Assembly (NCBI GenBank): GCA_900545335.1
Contig: UQYP01000002.1
Coordinates: 124,001-188,000 of the forward strand
DNA from: an uncultured Sutterella sp.
GTDB taxonomy: Bacteria > Pseudomonadota > Gammaproteobacteria > Burkholderiales > Burkholderiaceae_F
Length of the DNA stretch: 64,000 bases
Reading direction: 5' to 3'
The notes below the pieces were generated by a model. It was not told the origin of the DNA. It ran no database searches and saw only the letters and a program-made list of their open reading frames with translations. A program made the translations under genes and the position numbers. This document shows, one piece after another, positions 46,135 through 53,749 of this stretch (position 1 is its first letter; each line of letters starts with the position of its first letter).

Positions 46135-46752
46135 CTACTTGGCCTCGATAATTTTCATATCAAGTGTTTTTAGGTTGACTTTAACGGTGACGGATCCTCT
46201 CATCATTGCGCCGAAGGGATTCTTTGCATGATAAACAGTTTCGACGGTAGCGTAAGGCTCAAAATTCTCACCTGTAGGCGTTAGGTGCAAAACGTACCGG
46301 CTTTCGTTATGTTTGTAAGAGTCAGGGTCGTTAAGTGACTTTTTAAGAGCATCTTCAGTGGGTTTGAATGCTCCGTCCCATGCGCTAAAGAGGCTTATGA
46401 AGCGTTCAATATCAACGTGGGAGGCAAACCTTTTGGGATTGTTTTTATACTCATTGGCGCACCAGCCTAATACTTCAGGAATCTTGATCGATCCGTTTTT
46501 TGTGTAGGCATATTCGCCAAGGCAGATTCGGAATTTATCAATTTCAGAATCGGGTAGCTGATTTTCTCTTAAATAGGCGCCAATAGATTTCGTGATTTCT
46601 GTGGTATTGCGAACTTCAATAGCGTTGTGAAAATCTTGAAGCGTTTTTCCGGACAAATCTTCCAGTAGAGAGCTATCGGAATCAGAGCAGCCGGCGAGCA
46701 GAAAGACAGAAGAAAGAAGGCTAACAATTATTGGGGGGGGCAATCCTTTCAT
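46135..46752 (-). CDS. putative lipoprotein with a poly-C tract in the signal sequence
   Basis: 205 aa. Type II signal peptide: IIVSLLSSVFLLAGC, lipobox LAGC with Cys22 followed by Ser-Asp, so probably anchored in the outer membrane. AAGGAG precedes the ATG. The mature part is soluble, with a C-terminal region containing LKKSLNDPDSYKH and beta strands (GSVTVKVNLKTLDMKI). Codons 5-7 are CCC CCC CCA: eight C in a row at 46733-46740, a possible slippage site. Function unknown; as cargo at a prophage end it could be a lysogenic-conversion gene. Confidence 0.7.
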   Translation of the reverse strand: MKGLPPPIIVSLLSSVFLLAGCSDSDSSLLEDLSGKTLQDFHNAIEVRNTTEITKSIGAYLRENQLPDSEIDKFRICLGEYAYTKNGSIKIPEVLGWCANEYKNNPKRFASHVDIERFISLFSAWDGAFKPTEDALKKSLNDPDSYKHNESRYVLHLTPTGENFEPYATVETVYHAKNPFGAMMRGSVTVKVNLKTLDMKIIEAK

Positions 46753-46816
46753 GGGGAAACTCCTTAATTTATTGAATTGTCAGAAGTGTAAGTAGTTTAT
46801 TTTCCCAAGTAAAGCA

Positions 46817-46838
46817 AAGGGCACCACGTGGTGCCCTT
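46817..46838 (-). terminator. hairpin after the AlpA-like gene
   Basis: AAGGGCACCAC (46817-46827) and GTGGTGCCCTT (46828-46838) form a perfect 22-bp palindrome. Read on the minus strand it is followed by TGCTTTACTT, 8 bp after the stop of the gene at 46846. Shares AAGGGCACC/GGTGCCCTTAAT with the hairpin at 46086. Confidence 0.6.
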
Positions 46839-46845
46839 AATCGTC

Positions 46846-47208
46846 TCATGCGACCCGTTTTCGCATGGCTCTTTTTATGAACTCCGGCGGCTCCGGCTGC
46901 CGGTTTATTTTTTTCGTGTTTTTGGCGCTCGGAGTGATCGGCCCGGTGATCTCGAAGCTGTTGGTTTGAATGGCGTTTGCCCAGGCGATCACTTCTGCAG
47001 CCTTCCAGCGCGTAGCGTTTGAGATCTTGATAGGCTTGGGGAACGTCGGCTCTGCGTGAGTCAGAAAGGTGACGGTCGATTGACCGATTCCGAGTACTTT
47101 GGCCACCGTTGGCCGATCCCAAAAGAGCTGGCCGTATTCCGGAAAATCTTGGGCCTTCACAGCGGCCACCGCCTTGGCGCGAGCCATCATTTCGTTTGTG
47201 CTTTCCAT
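46846..47208 (-). CDS. AlpA-like phage regulator/excisionase-type DNA-binding protein
   Basis: 120 aa. A winged-helix-like stretch at residues ~30-75: FWDRPTVAKVLGIGQSTVTFLT, then FPKPIKISNATRWKAAEVIAWA, which is the AlpA/MerR-like layout (target-choice helix, then K-x-x-x-x-x-x-R-W and helix ending IxxW). The tail is basic (KRAMRKRVA). AAGGAGAG precedes the ATG. AlpA proteins activate excision or phage genes. Last gene of the leftward prophage operon. Confidence 0.7.
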   Translation of the reverse strand: MESTNEMMARAKAVAAVKAQDFPEYGQLFWDRPTVAKVLGIGQSTVTFLTHAEPTFPKPIKISNATRWKAAEVIAWANAIQTNSFEITGPITPSAKNTKKINRQPEPPEFIKRAMRKRVA

Positions 47209-47217
47209 TGTCTCTCC

Positions 47218-47463
47218 TTATTCCGGCCGGTTGAAGTAGCGCCAGTAGCAGCCCTCGAGCCATCGTTTGAATTGCTCCGGATTGAGTCTGCAGACGGCCT
47301 CCTGGCGGCGCTCCGGAATCACGTTGACAAAGCGCTCGCTCACTTCAAAAGCGTCGCCGGCATCGGTTTTGATCCGGGTGACGAAAAACACCTTTGAGTT
47401 TTGGAAAACTTCAAGGATTTCGCCGCATGGCAAAACCGGGTTTTTGATGCACTGCCAGCTCAT
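47218..47463 (-). CDS. small phage protein, unknown
   Basis: 81 aa from the ATG at 47463, which has GAGGT just upstream and starts 7 bases after the stop of the preceding gene. Starts farther upstream would overlap that gene. Sequence MSWQCIKNPVLPC ... FKRWLEGCYWRYF; no domain recognised. Sits between an unknown gene and the AlpA-like gene in one leftward unit. Confidence 0.6.
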   Translation of the reverse strand: MSWQCIKNPVLPCGEILEVFQNSKVFFVTRIKTDAGDAFEVSERFVNVIPERRQEAVCRLNPEQFKRWLEGCYWRYFNRPE

Positions 47464-47470
47464 GACGACC

Positions 47471-47866
47471 TCATTTGATCCAGGTTTCCACACAGTGGTT
47501 TGCGCAGAGCACGCCGAGTTTGGAGTAGAGCTCATCGAGCGTGGCACCGATCTTTTTGGTCTTTTCGAAATCCGTGATGTTTTCGACCATGGCGCTCTGG
47601 TTGTCGGCGATCTCGCGCTTGATTGCTCGAAACTCTTCGCGCTCAGTGATGATGAGAACCTGGCACATTTCGCCGGATGCTTCTGTTTCTTTGTCGGACT
47701 CGAGCAAGGCGTTTTCGCAACGCTCAAGCAAGTTTTCAAGCTGTTTTTCGTCTTCTTTGCTAAGGCCGTGGTCGCCGGCCATACCGTAGTGGTAGTCGAT
47801 CACGCCGCAGATGTCGGCCAGAAGAGCCGTGGGGATTGTTACCGTGGGTTCGATTCGTTTTGTCAT
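47471..47866 (-). CDS. phage protein, unknown
   Basis: 131 aa, acidic and helical (LSKEDEKQLENLLERCENALL; FRAIKREIADNQSAM). No membrane segment and no recognised domain. GGGAG lies a few bases before the ATG. A perfect hairpin, CCGGACAC/GTGTCCGG (47882-47904), stands just upstream of that ribosome site in its leader and could affect its translation. Confidence 0.6.
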   Translation of the reverse strand: MTKRIEPTVTIPTALLADICGVIDYHYGMAGDHGLSKEDEKQLENLLERCENALLESDKETEASGEMCQVLIITEREEFRAIKREIADNQSAMVENITDFEKTKKIGATLDELYSKLGVLCANHCVETWIK

Positions 47867-47911
47867 GGTGAGCTCCCGTGCCCGGACACGCGAGAGGTGT
47901 CCGGATTGAAC

Positions 47912-48166
47912 TTAAGAAACCTGAGTGAAGTGCGAGCTTTGCAAAATCATGAGCTCGGCACCGCCTGTGATCGAGATGCTCCCGTCGAGCATCACGGAGG
48001 CTTGAGGGATGGCGCGCTCAGGGAGATATTTTTTGGAGTTGTTGAAACTTGCCTCGGCAGCGACAAACCATTGTTCGACCATCTTTGCTGATGGCTTGGT
48101 GCGGCACTTGGCGTGCAAAAAGATTCGGACGGTCTCGCGGCCGGATGCGTTCAGTTGAAAAAGCAT
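47912..48166 (-). CDS. small phage protein, unknown
   Basis: 84 aa from ATG 48166; a GTG four codons earlier (48178) is equally possible. Sequence MLFQLNASGRETVRIFLHAK ... ASVMLDGSISITGGAELMIL. No domain recognised. It lies beyond the repressor terminator, so it needs its own promoter in the A+T-rich 48167-48280 stretch. Same direction as the following unknown genes. Confidence 0.5.
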   Translation of the reverse strand: MLFQLNASGRETVRIFLHAKCRTKPSAKMVEQWFVAAEASFNNSKKYLPERAIPQASVMLDGSISITGGAELMILQSSHFTQVS

Positions 48167-48281
48167 TTGTAAATCCACAAGTTAAAAACGTGAATAACGA
48201 AAAACGAAAAATGTTGATTTTTATCTTAGCGCAAAATTTCGCTTTTGGCGAATCGCGAGCACGAAAATGTGTGATTAAGGG

Positions 48282-48311
48282 AAAGAAAAGGGCGATCAAG
48301 AGCGATCGCCC
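48282..48311 (-). terminator. intrinsic terminator after the repressor gene
   Basis: GGGCGATC (48290-48297) and GATCGCCC (48304-48311) with a 6-base loop. On the minus strand the stem is followed by TTTTCTTTCCC. It lies 16 bp after the repressor stop. Confidence 0.7.
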
Positions 48312-48326
48312 GCGGCAGGAAAGGGG

Positions 48327-48947
48327 TTACTGGTGGTTACGGTGTTCGACAACGGTGCCGAGGATGGTGATTTGGTTTTCAGGTTCCTCAAAGCTGGGGT
48401 AGTCGAGGTTGATGGCAAAAAGCGAGATCTTGCTGATGCGGGGGCTGCGGAACTTTCTGAGGTAAACCGCGCCATCAACGATGGCGAGCACATGCGAGCC
48501 CGGCACCGGAGGGATGTCCGGATCCACAATGATTTCGTCGCCTGGCTTGAATGTCGGCAGCGAGCTTTCGTCCTGGACAATGTAGCCGAAGGCCTTGGCT
48601 GAAAAGTAGTGCGTGGAAATCAGAATGCCGGCTACCTTGTTGGGATCCTCTTTGCCGAGGATTTGGCCGTCGGTGCGGATGGTGATGGCCTGAATGGGCA
48701 CGTTGATGTTTTGCAGCGTGGTCAGTCCCAGTAGATAGTCGGCCGAGCAGCCTAGGAGCTGAGCGCAGAGCGCGAGCTTGTCTGCCGGGATCGATGTGGC
48801 TTTTCCATCCGATCGGGCTTTCCAGTTGGTGATGGTTTGAGGATTGACTCCGATGCTCTTTGCGAGCTGCTTTTGCGTGATGCCCTTGCTATCCGCAAGC
48901 TTAAGGAGTCGATCGATGATGCTAGTGGTATTAGTCATGCGGGTCAT
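48327..48947 (-). CDS. CI-like phage repressor (XRE HTH plus S24 domain)
   Basis: 206 aa. Helix-turn-helix at residues ~20-50 (GITQKQLAKSIGVNPQTITNWK). C-terminal LexA/S24-like domain: ESSLPTFKPGDEIIVDP fits S-x-x-P-x-F-x-x-G-D with the nucleophilic Ser, but the later VDGAVYLRKF has Arg at the position normally held by the catalytic Lys (a Lys follows it). Self-cleavage may be altered. It would keep the prophage silent by binding the region between it and the Cro-like gene. A start three codons in is possible. Confidence 0.85.
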   Translation of the reverse strand: MTRMTNTTSIIDRLLKLADSKGITQKQLAKSIGVNPQTITNWKARSDGKATSIPADKLALCAQLLGCSADYLLGLTTLQNINVPIQAITIRTDGQILGKEDPNKVAGILISTHYFSAKAFGYIVQDESSLPTFKPGDEIIVDPDIPPVPGSHVLAIVDGAVYLRKFRSPRISKISLFAINLDYPSFEEPENQITILGTVVEHRNHQ

Positions 48948-48970
48948 TGTAAGTTTTCCTATCCGATACT

Positions 48971-49034
48971 ACAAATTTTTGTGATCGCCTTCTGTTGGCT
49001 TTTGCCTTCGAGGAAGTGTATATTTCGGGAAATA
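48971..49034. promoter_or_regulatory. switch region: operators and rightward early promoter
   Basis: TTGGCT (48995-49000) and TATATT (49019-49024), 18 bp apart, point to the Cro-like gene. TATTTC (49021-49026) and GAAATA (49029-49034) form a dyad over that -10 box, and ACAAA/TTTGT (48971-48982) forms another nearer the repressor. Such paired operators between divergent cI- and cro-like genes are expected; which protein binds which is inference. Confidence 0.45.
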
Positions 49035-49072
49035 ATACACGGAATCCAATTTTAGCGATCAACAAAATTTAT

Positions 49073-49327
49073 ATGAAGACGCCCTCTCCTGTTGAAGTGG
49101 CCGCCTACAAGCTCATGATGAGTGAAATTGAGCGCTTGGGCAGCCAAATTGCCTTTGCCCGGCAGCTGTCTGTCACGCAGCAGTGCGTGCAGAACTGGGT
49201 CAGGCGCGGCTATGTGCCTGGCAGCGTTGTCGTGCGCCACCCGGAGATCTTTTTGATGCGCAGTGCATCAACCCATAGATCGACCGAAGGCGTTTCCGTG
49301 ACGGTCGTGAGCGCCCGGGGAGCCTAG
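49073..49327 (+). CDS. Cro-like/YdaS-like helix-turn-helix protein
   Basis: 84 aa. LMMSEIERLGSQIAFARQLSVTQQCVQNWVRRGYVP is the helix-turn-helix with the YdaS/Cro outline (G-x-x-x-x-A-x-x-L-x-V-x-x-x-x-V-x-x-W). Divergent from the CI-like gene, so it is the candidate lytic regulator. No strong ribosome site; ATG 49073 is chosen because it starts next to the domain. The next gene follows after 2 bp. Confidence 0.75.
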   Translation: MKTPSPVEVAAYKLMMSEIERLGSQIAFARQLSVTQQCVQNWVRRGYVPGSVVVRHPEIFLMRSASTHRSTEGVSVTVVSARGA

Positions 49328-49329
49328 CC

Positions 49330-49641
49330 ATGCCCGCGCGCAGCTTGCATTCTCTCGGCGTTTGCCGCATAATCATTTCGTCTGCAAATAAAAAGCAGAT
49401 CGGGATTGGCGTCCCGAACTTCGTGGCGTGCAGCCGCAGAAACCACGTGATGTGCGGTTTTTTGTTGTCTGCGCGCGTTGACTCTGGCTTTGCCAGGGCG
49501 AAAGTCTCTTATGAGCGAGGCTTGCGGGGCATCGAAAGATGCGCCGTTTCCACGAGGCGGTACGCCAACCTGCAGGACCTCGCTCACCCGATTGGCGTCG
49601 GAAGCGAGGTGTTTCAATCATTCTCGTGGAGGTCGCTATGA
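49330..49641 (+). CDS. Ash/Icd-like small phage protein
   Basis: 103 aa, basic and Cys-rich, with GGGGAG at 49317-49322 before the ATG and an ATGA overlap with rha, so it is probably translated. CRIIISSANKKQIGIGVPNFVACS...CGFLLSARVDSG resembles the poorly conserved Ash/Icd-like proteins found just upstream of Rha/antirepressor genes in many prophages; the P4-type relatives affect cell division or repressor action. Similarity is by general pattern only. Codon bias looks unusual, so a non-coding overlap cannot be excluded. Confidence 0.45.
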   Translation: MPARSLHSLGVCRIIISSANKKQIGIGVPNFVACSRRNHVMCGFLLSARVDSGFARAKVSYERGLRGIERCAVSTRRYANLQDLAHPIGVGSEVFQSFSWRSL

Positions 49642-50939
49642 CGGCCAAATTGCATTCCCAGAGTGTATCTACGCTCTCGGTTCCTATCGTCACACTTGTT
49701 GACGACATTCCCACAACACTTTCGACAGACGTGGCTGCCTATTTCGGCAAGCGGCATCGTGATGTCCTTCGAGCAATCGAAAAGCTTCTCACTGCAATGC
49801 CAAATGACCGTCTGCGCAATTTTGCGCAGACAGAAGTCGAGCGCGAAAGTCCGCTGCAGCCCGACACCAAAATCAAATCCAAAGCCTATCGCCTCACACG
49901 CGACGGCTTTACGTTTTTGGCCATGGGCTTCACCGGGGCCAAGGCTCAAGCTTTCAAGTGGTCCTATATCGACGCCTTCAATAAGCTCGAGGCTTCAACT
50001 CTTCGCGCGTCTGCGAAGCCTCTGCTTGGGGTAGAAAGCCCCGCAGTCGAAATCAATCTCTACGGCACCCGTGTGGATGTGGAGAGCTTCACGGTTTGCG
50101 ACTACTTCGGGATCAATCACAAAGAGTTTATGGAAAACGTCTCGGAGTATGTGCGGCAGCACCCCTACATGCTCAGGCGCTTTGAGCTCAAGACGCGCTC
50201 CCGAACTGTGGATGGTAAAACCGTTACGCAACACTATTGCACGATCGATAAGCCGGGCCTTGTGGCCATCATCCGCGACTACTACGGTGAAAACGAAGAG
50301 CTAGTGCGTTTTTGCAAGCGCTTTGATCCGCTTCTGGAAAACATTCGCCGTTATGACTACGTGGATCATCCGCAGGAGGTGGTGCTCAATGAGCTCGCGC
50401 GCCCCATTGTCCGCATCGAGGACAACACGGCCATGACCACGACGCAGGATGTGGCGTTTTATTACGGCAAGACGCCCGAGGCTGTGGCAGAAGCCGCTCA
50501 AAAGGCCGCTGCTGCCTTGGGCATCGGTGTTGATGACGGATCAGACAAGATCATCAGCTGGCCGCAGTGGAATGAGCCGGGCTACCTGATTGGCCGAGAC
50601 GTTTTCACGGTCATGGTGGCCGGTTGGAAAGGCGTCAGAGATCTCAAGCACACTCGGGCGTATTTGATGGAGTTTGACATCAAGGATCAGGCTGAGCGAG
50701 ATCGCCAGCTGGACTTTGTGGCGAGAACGAGCGACAGCTTTGCCCGCAAGGCGTTGGTGACGATTGAAGGCGATTCAGTGACGGCCGTGCGCCTGACTTC
50801 ACGCACGATGGTGCTGACTGAAGAGGAGCTCATCGAGCGGATTGAAGGCAAGAAAAACGCCTTTGATCTCTCAATGGTGCGTCAGATCTCGGACGCGGTG
50901 TTTCGTCGTTTGAACCGGGAGGCGGATCATGGCTTCTAG
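49638..50939 (+). CDS. Rha-family phage regulatory protein with three related modules
   Basis: 433 aa, GGAGG at 49628-49632. Residues ~20-115 are a Rha domain (LSTDVAAYFGKRHRDVLRAIEKLL, then YRLTRDGFTFLAMGFTG and AFKWSYIDAFNKLE). Residues ~135-250 repeat the outline (TVCDYFGINHKEFMENV; TIDKPGLVAIIRDYYG) and ~275-385 do so again (TTTQDVAFYYGKTPEAVAEAAQ; YLIGRDVFTVMVAGWKG). Rha proteins interfere with growth of phage in certain hosts and are thought to bind DNA; a triple arrangement is unusual. The stop overlaps the primase gene by 11 bases. Confidence 0.75.
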   Translation: MTAKLHSQSVSTLSVPIVTLVDDIPTTLSTDVAAYFGKRHRDVLRAIEKLLTAMPNDRLRNFAQTEVERESPLQPDTKIKSKAYRLTRDGFTFLAMGFTGAKAQAFKWSYIDAFNKLEASTLRASAKPLLGVESPAVEINLYGTRVDVESFTVCDYFGINHKEFMENVSEYVRQHPYMLRRFELKTRSRTVDGKTVTQHYCTIDKPGLVAIIRDYYGENEELVRFCKRFDPLLENIRRYDYVDHPQEVVLNELARPIVRIEDNTAMTTTQDVAFYYGKTPEAVAEAAQKAAAALGIGVDDGSDKIISWPQWNEPGYLIGRDVFTVMVAGWKGVRDLKHTRAYLMEFDIKDQAERDRQLDFVARTSDSFARKALVTIEGDSVTAVRLTSRTMVLTEEELIERIEGKKNAFDLSMVRQISDAVFRRLNREADHGF

Positions 50940-53415
50940 TTTTGACGACATTGCCCGGCAAATGGCCGAAGTGGGGATCTTTGTCCCGGAGCGCCATCAA
51001 CTGCACGTGACCGCACCAGGTTACGACCGGTTTCGTCCGGATGGCCAGAGATCCAAGAAAAAGAGCGCTTGGTACAGGATCTATGAAAACCGCACGCTCA
51101 AGGGCCGCGTGTTTTATTCCGGCAGCTTCGGGATCCGTACCGAGAGCTACCTCATCAAGCCAGGCAAGGAAACTTTTACCGCCGAGGAAAAGGCCGAGGC
51201 CAAGGAATTTGCCAAGAAAGCGGCAGAACAATTTGAGAAAGACCGTCAAGCCATGGCTGCCGAAGCTGCCGCACGTGCCGCGAGGCTTTGGAAAATGGGC
51301 CACGATGTTGACGGCAAGCAGGGCTACTTGACACGCAAGGGGATCAAGCCCTACGGTGCCAGGCAGCTCAATGATCAGCTTTTGGTGCCGATGTTCAGAG
51401 CCGGCCAGCTTGTTGGCCTGCAGACGATCTCTCCGGTCAAAGATGAGGATGGGCGGGATAAAACGTTCATGCTCGGCAGCCAAATTGCCGGCGCGTACAT
51501 GAAAATTGGAGATTTCGACTCGCGCCCGGACCTCATCTACGTGGTGGAGGGCTACGCCACCGGGTGCTCCGTGCATGAAGCTACGGGAGCGCCCGTGGTG
51601 GTGGCTTTCAATGCCGGCAATCTGGACAGCGTGACCGCGACCGTGCGCAAAAAGTACGATCAGGCCAAGGTGGTGATTGCCGGCGACGATGATCACTTTT
51701 GCGTCAAGCGCGCCAAGGAATTTTTTGAAAAGACCTTTGGCGTGACGCCGGTTGTAACATCAAGCGCTAAAGATCCGGAGGAGACCTTTACGCATCCTGA
51801 AAAGGGCGAGGTGGCCTATAAGTGCTTTAAGCGTCTCACGGATGGCGTGCTGGGCGTCTTTGGCTACGCTCGCTACGTTGAAAAGGGGCGCAAGGTCACG
51901 AAAAAGCTCTCCTTTGTCAATGCGGGCAAGAGCAAGGCCATGGAGGCCGCACGCAAACACCGTTGCTGCGTGGTGTTTCCTCAGTTCAAAGCAAAGGATT
52001 CGACCGGCAGCGACTTCAATGACCTCGCCCAGGCCGAAGGCCTTGAGGTTGCGGCCGAACAGCTCAAGGCCGATGACCTTAAGCCATTGGCTTCGCGCGA
52101 GGCGGCCGAGAAAGCGCCGGGCTTCATGGATGAGCGTATCCGGCGCATGAATGAGCACCTTGTGTATGTCTATCCGGTGGGCTATTGGGATACGGAGCTG
52201 CGTGAACTCGTGGGCGCGCAGCCGTTGAAAGATCGCTATGACGATGAAACGTTTAAGAACTGGAAAAAGAACCCGGCCAGGCGCGTGATCATGAAGGATC
52301 AGCTGCTCTTTGAGCCCGGGCGAAACGTGCCGGAGGGCTGCATCAACATGTTTGACGGCTGGCCTCTGAAGCCTGACAGCAGCAAGGCGTGCGATCTCAT
52401 CATTGAGAATCTTTTCGATCTTTGCGGTCGTGATGACGACGTGTTTTGGTGGGTGGCCAAGTGGTTGGCGTATCCCCTGCAGCACCCCGGGGCGAAAATG
52501 CACCAGGCTCTCCTGGTGCATGGGGCCAAAGAGGGCACCGGCAAAAGCTTCATGTTTGAAGTGGTCATGCGCGAGATCTACGGGCGCTACGGGGGAACGA
52601 TCAACCAGGACATCATGGATGACAAGTACACCACGTGGCAGAGCCAGAAGCTCTTCATTCTCGGTGAGGAAATCGTGTCATCGGCCGAGCGCCGAAAGCA
52701 GAAAAACCTCATCAAAACGTGGATCACGGGCAAGTATCACCAGGTGGTAAGCAAGTACGTCAATTCGCGCGAAGAGGTGAATCTCACAAACTTCGTGTTT
52801 CTCTCAAACGAGCTGCAGCCGCTTGTGCTCGATGAGTACGATCGACGCTTTATGGTCATCTACAACGACATCAAGCACGATCAGACGTACTTCAAAAACT
52901 TGGCCGAGCAAGTCGATGCCGGCGGCGTTGAGGGGTTTTACGACTGGCTGCTGCACATCGATCTGGGGGATTTCGGGCCGGATACGCCTGTGCTTGAGAC
53001 AGAGGCTCACCAGGCGCTTAAATCGCTTGGCAAAGCCTCTGATGCCCGTTTCCTGGATGATTGGCTGAGCGAATCGCTTGATTATCCCGTCGGGCCCGTG
53101 GCCGGCATTCATCTGTATGCGGCCTATGACTTGTGGCGCAAAAAGACCAACGAGCGGCCGGTGACGCAGACGGCTTTCCTGACGGCCTTAGGCCGCAAGA
53201 TGCGCAGCGAACGCCGGCGGGTCGATCTGTACCCGGAAAACGAGTATTACGGCCCGGATAAGGTCGTCACCGGTCTGGTGACGGAAAAGAGAATGCTGAC
53301 GGTCTATTTCCCGGTTGAAAAGCAGATGGATGCCAATGAAGTGGCCGACAGCGTGCGGGCGTTTCAGTTGAAAATGCTGCAGAACCGGCAGCAGTACCAC
53401 AGCTATGGAGGTTAA
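50929..53415 (+). CDS. phage primase-helicase (TOPRIM plus SF3-type helicase)
   Basis: 828 aa. The N-terminal half has a Toprim domain (LIYVVEGYATGCSVHEATGAP; VVIAGDDDH) typical of TraC/P4-alpha-like primases, with the RLWKMG...YLTRKGIKPYG stretch before it. The C-terminal half is a helicase with P-loop GAKEGTGKSF (about residue 530), a KLFILGEEI B-motif and FVFLSNELQPLVLDE, like NrS-1-type primase-helicases. It would start and drive phage DNA replication; the repeat array just downstream is the obvious candidate origin. GGGAGG precedes the ATG inside rha. Confidence 0.85.
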   Translation: MASSFDDIARQMAEVGIFVPERHQLHVTAPGYDRFRPDGQRSKKKSAWYRIYENRTLKGRVFYSGSFGIRTESYLIKPGKETFTAEEKAEAKEFAKKAAEQFEKDRQAMAAEAAARAARLWKMGHDVDGKQGYLTRKGIKPYGARQLNDQLLVPMFRAGQLVGLQTISPVKDEDGRDKTFMLGSQIAGAYMKIGDFDSRPDLIYVVEGYATGCSVHEATGAPVVVAFNAGNLDSVTATVRKKYDQAKVVIAGDDDHFCVKRAKEFFEKTFGVTPVVTSSAKDPEETFTHPEKGEVAYKCFKRLTDGVLGVFGYARYVEKGRKVTKKLSFVNAGKSKAMEAARKHRCCVVFPQFKAKDSTGSDFNDLAQAEGLEVAAEQLKADDLKPLASREAAEKAPGFMDERIRRMNEHLVYVYPVGYWDTELRELVGAQPLKDRYDDETFKNWKKNPARRVIMKDQLLFEPGRNVPEGCINMFDGWPLKPDSSKACDLIIENLFDLCGRDDDVFWWVAKWLAYPLQHPGAKMHQALLVHGAKEGTGKSFMFEVVMREIYGRYGGTINQDIMDDKYTTWQSQKLFILGEEIVSSAERRKQKNLIKTWITGKYHQVVSKYVNSREEVNLTNFVFLSNELQPLVLDEYDRRFMVIYNDIKHDQTYFKNLAEQVDAGGVEGFYDWLLHIDLGDFGPDTPVLETEAHQALKSLGKASDARFLDDWLSESLDYPVGPVAGIHLYAAYDLWRKKTNERPVTQTAFLTALGRKMRSERRRVDLYPENEYYGPDKVVTGLVTEKRMLTVYFPVEKQMDANEVADSVRAFQLKMLQNRQQYHSYGG

Positions 53416-53438
53416 TAACATGCAGGATTCTACGTGTT

Positions 53439-53726
53439 GTGCAGGGTCTGTGCAGGGTTTGTGCATGGTTTGTGCAGGGTTTGAAAGTGGAGAAAATTCA
53501 ATAAAAACAACGGTTTACGATAGTGTGTGCAGGGTGTGCAGGGTTTACGCAGGCGCGCACGTATGCGCACGCATACCCGCGCGCGCAGGTACGCGCGCAT
53601 ACGAATGTTTTTTAACGCAAAACCCTGCACACTATGCACAGTTTTCTTTTTCTCTTTTAAAAACAAACGGTTAAGGGAATTAAGACCCTGCACAAACCCT
53701 ACACACCCCCTGCACACACTATGCAC
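53439..53726. repeat. dyad-symmetric iteron array (12 sites), putative phage replication origin
   Basis: Six rightward GTGCAGGGT-type sites start at 53439, 53450, 53461, 53472 (11-bp steps), 53527 and 53536 (9-bp step). Six inverted ACCCTGCAC-type sites start at 53622, 53631 (9-bp step), 53685, 53696, 53707 and 53718 (11-bp steps). The two halves mirror each other about 53583 to within a base. The centre (53547-53605) is an alternating purine-pyrimidine quasi-palindrome around GCGCGCGC (53579-53586). It fills the 334-bp gap between the primase-helicase and the Q-like gene and has no convincing gene on either strand. Confidence 0.85.
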
Positions 53727-53749
53727 AGACCTTTTGAGGGAGTTTTTCG

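Noticed and set aside
47267..48091. 274-codon plus-strand frame antisense to the leftward prophage genes
   Set aside because: Crosses several small minus-strand genes that have ribosome sites; the plus translation has Phe/Val runs like an antisense frame.
50830..51696. 288-codon minus-strand frame over the rha/primase junction
   Set aside because: Overlaps two well-supported genes; His/Arg/Gly-rich antisense translation typical of G+C-rich shadows.
53405..53726. Two opposite reading frames (89 and 98 codons) over the repeat array
   Set aside because: Their translations only echo the DNA repeats (VQG/VCRV, KPCTNP/TLH); the array explains the sequence better than a protein.
53439..53726. CRISPR array
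   Set aside because: Units are 9-11 bp, without 25-35 bp repeats or unique spacers, and half are inverted; no cas genes nearby.
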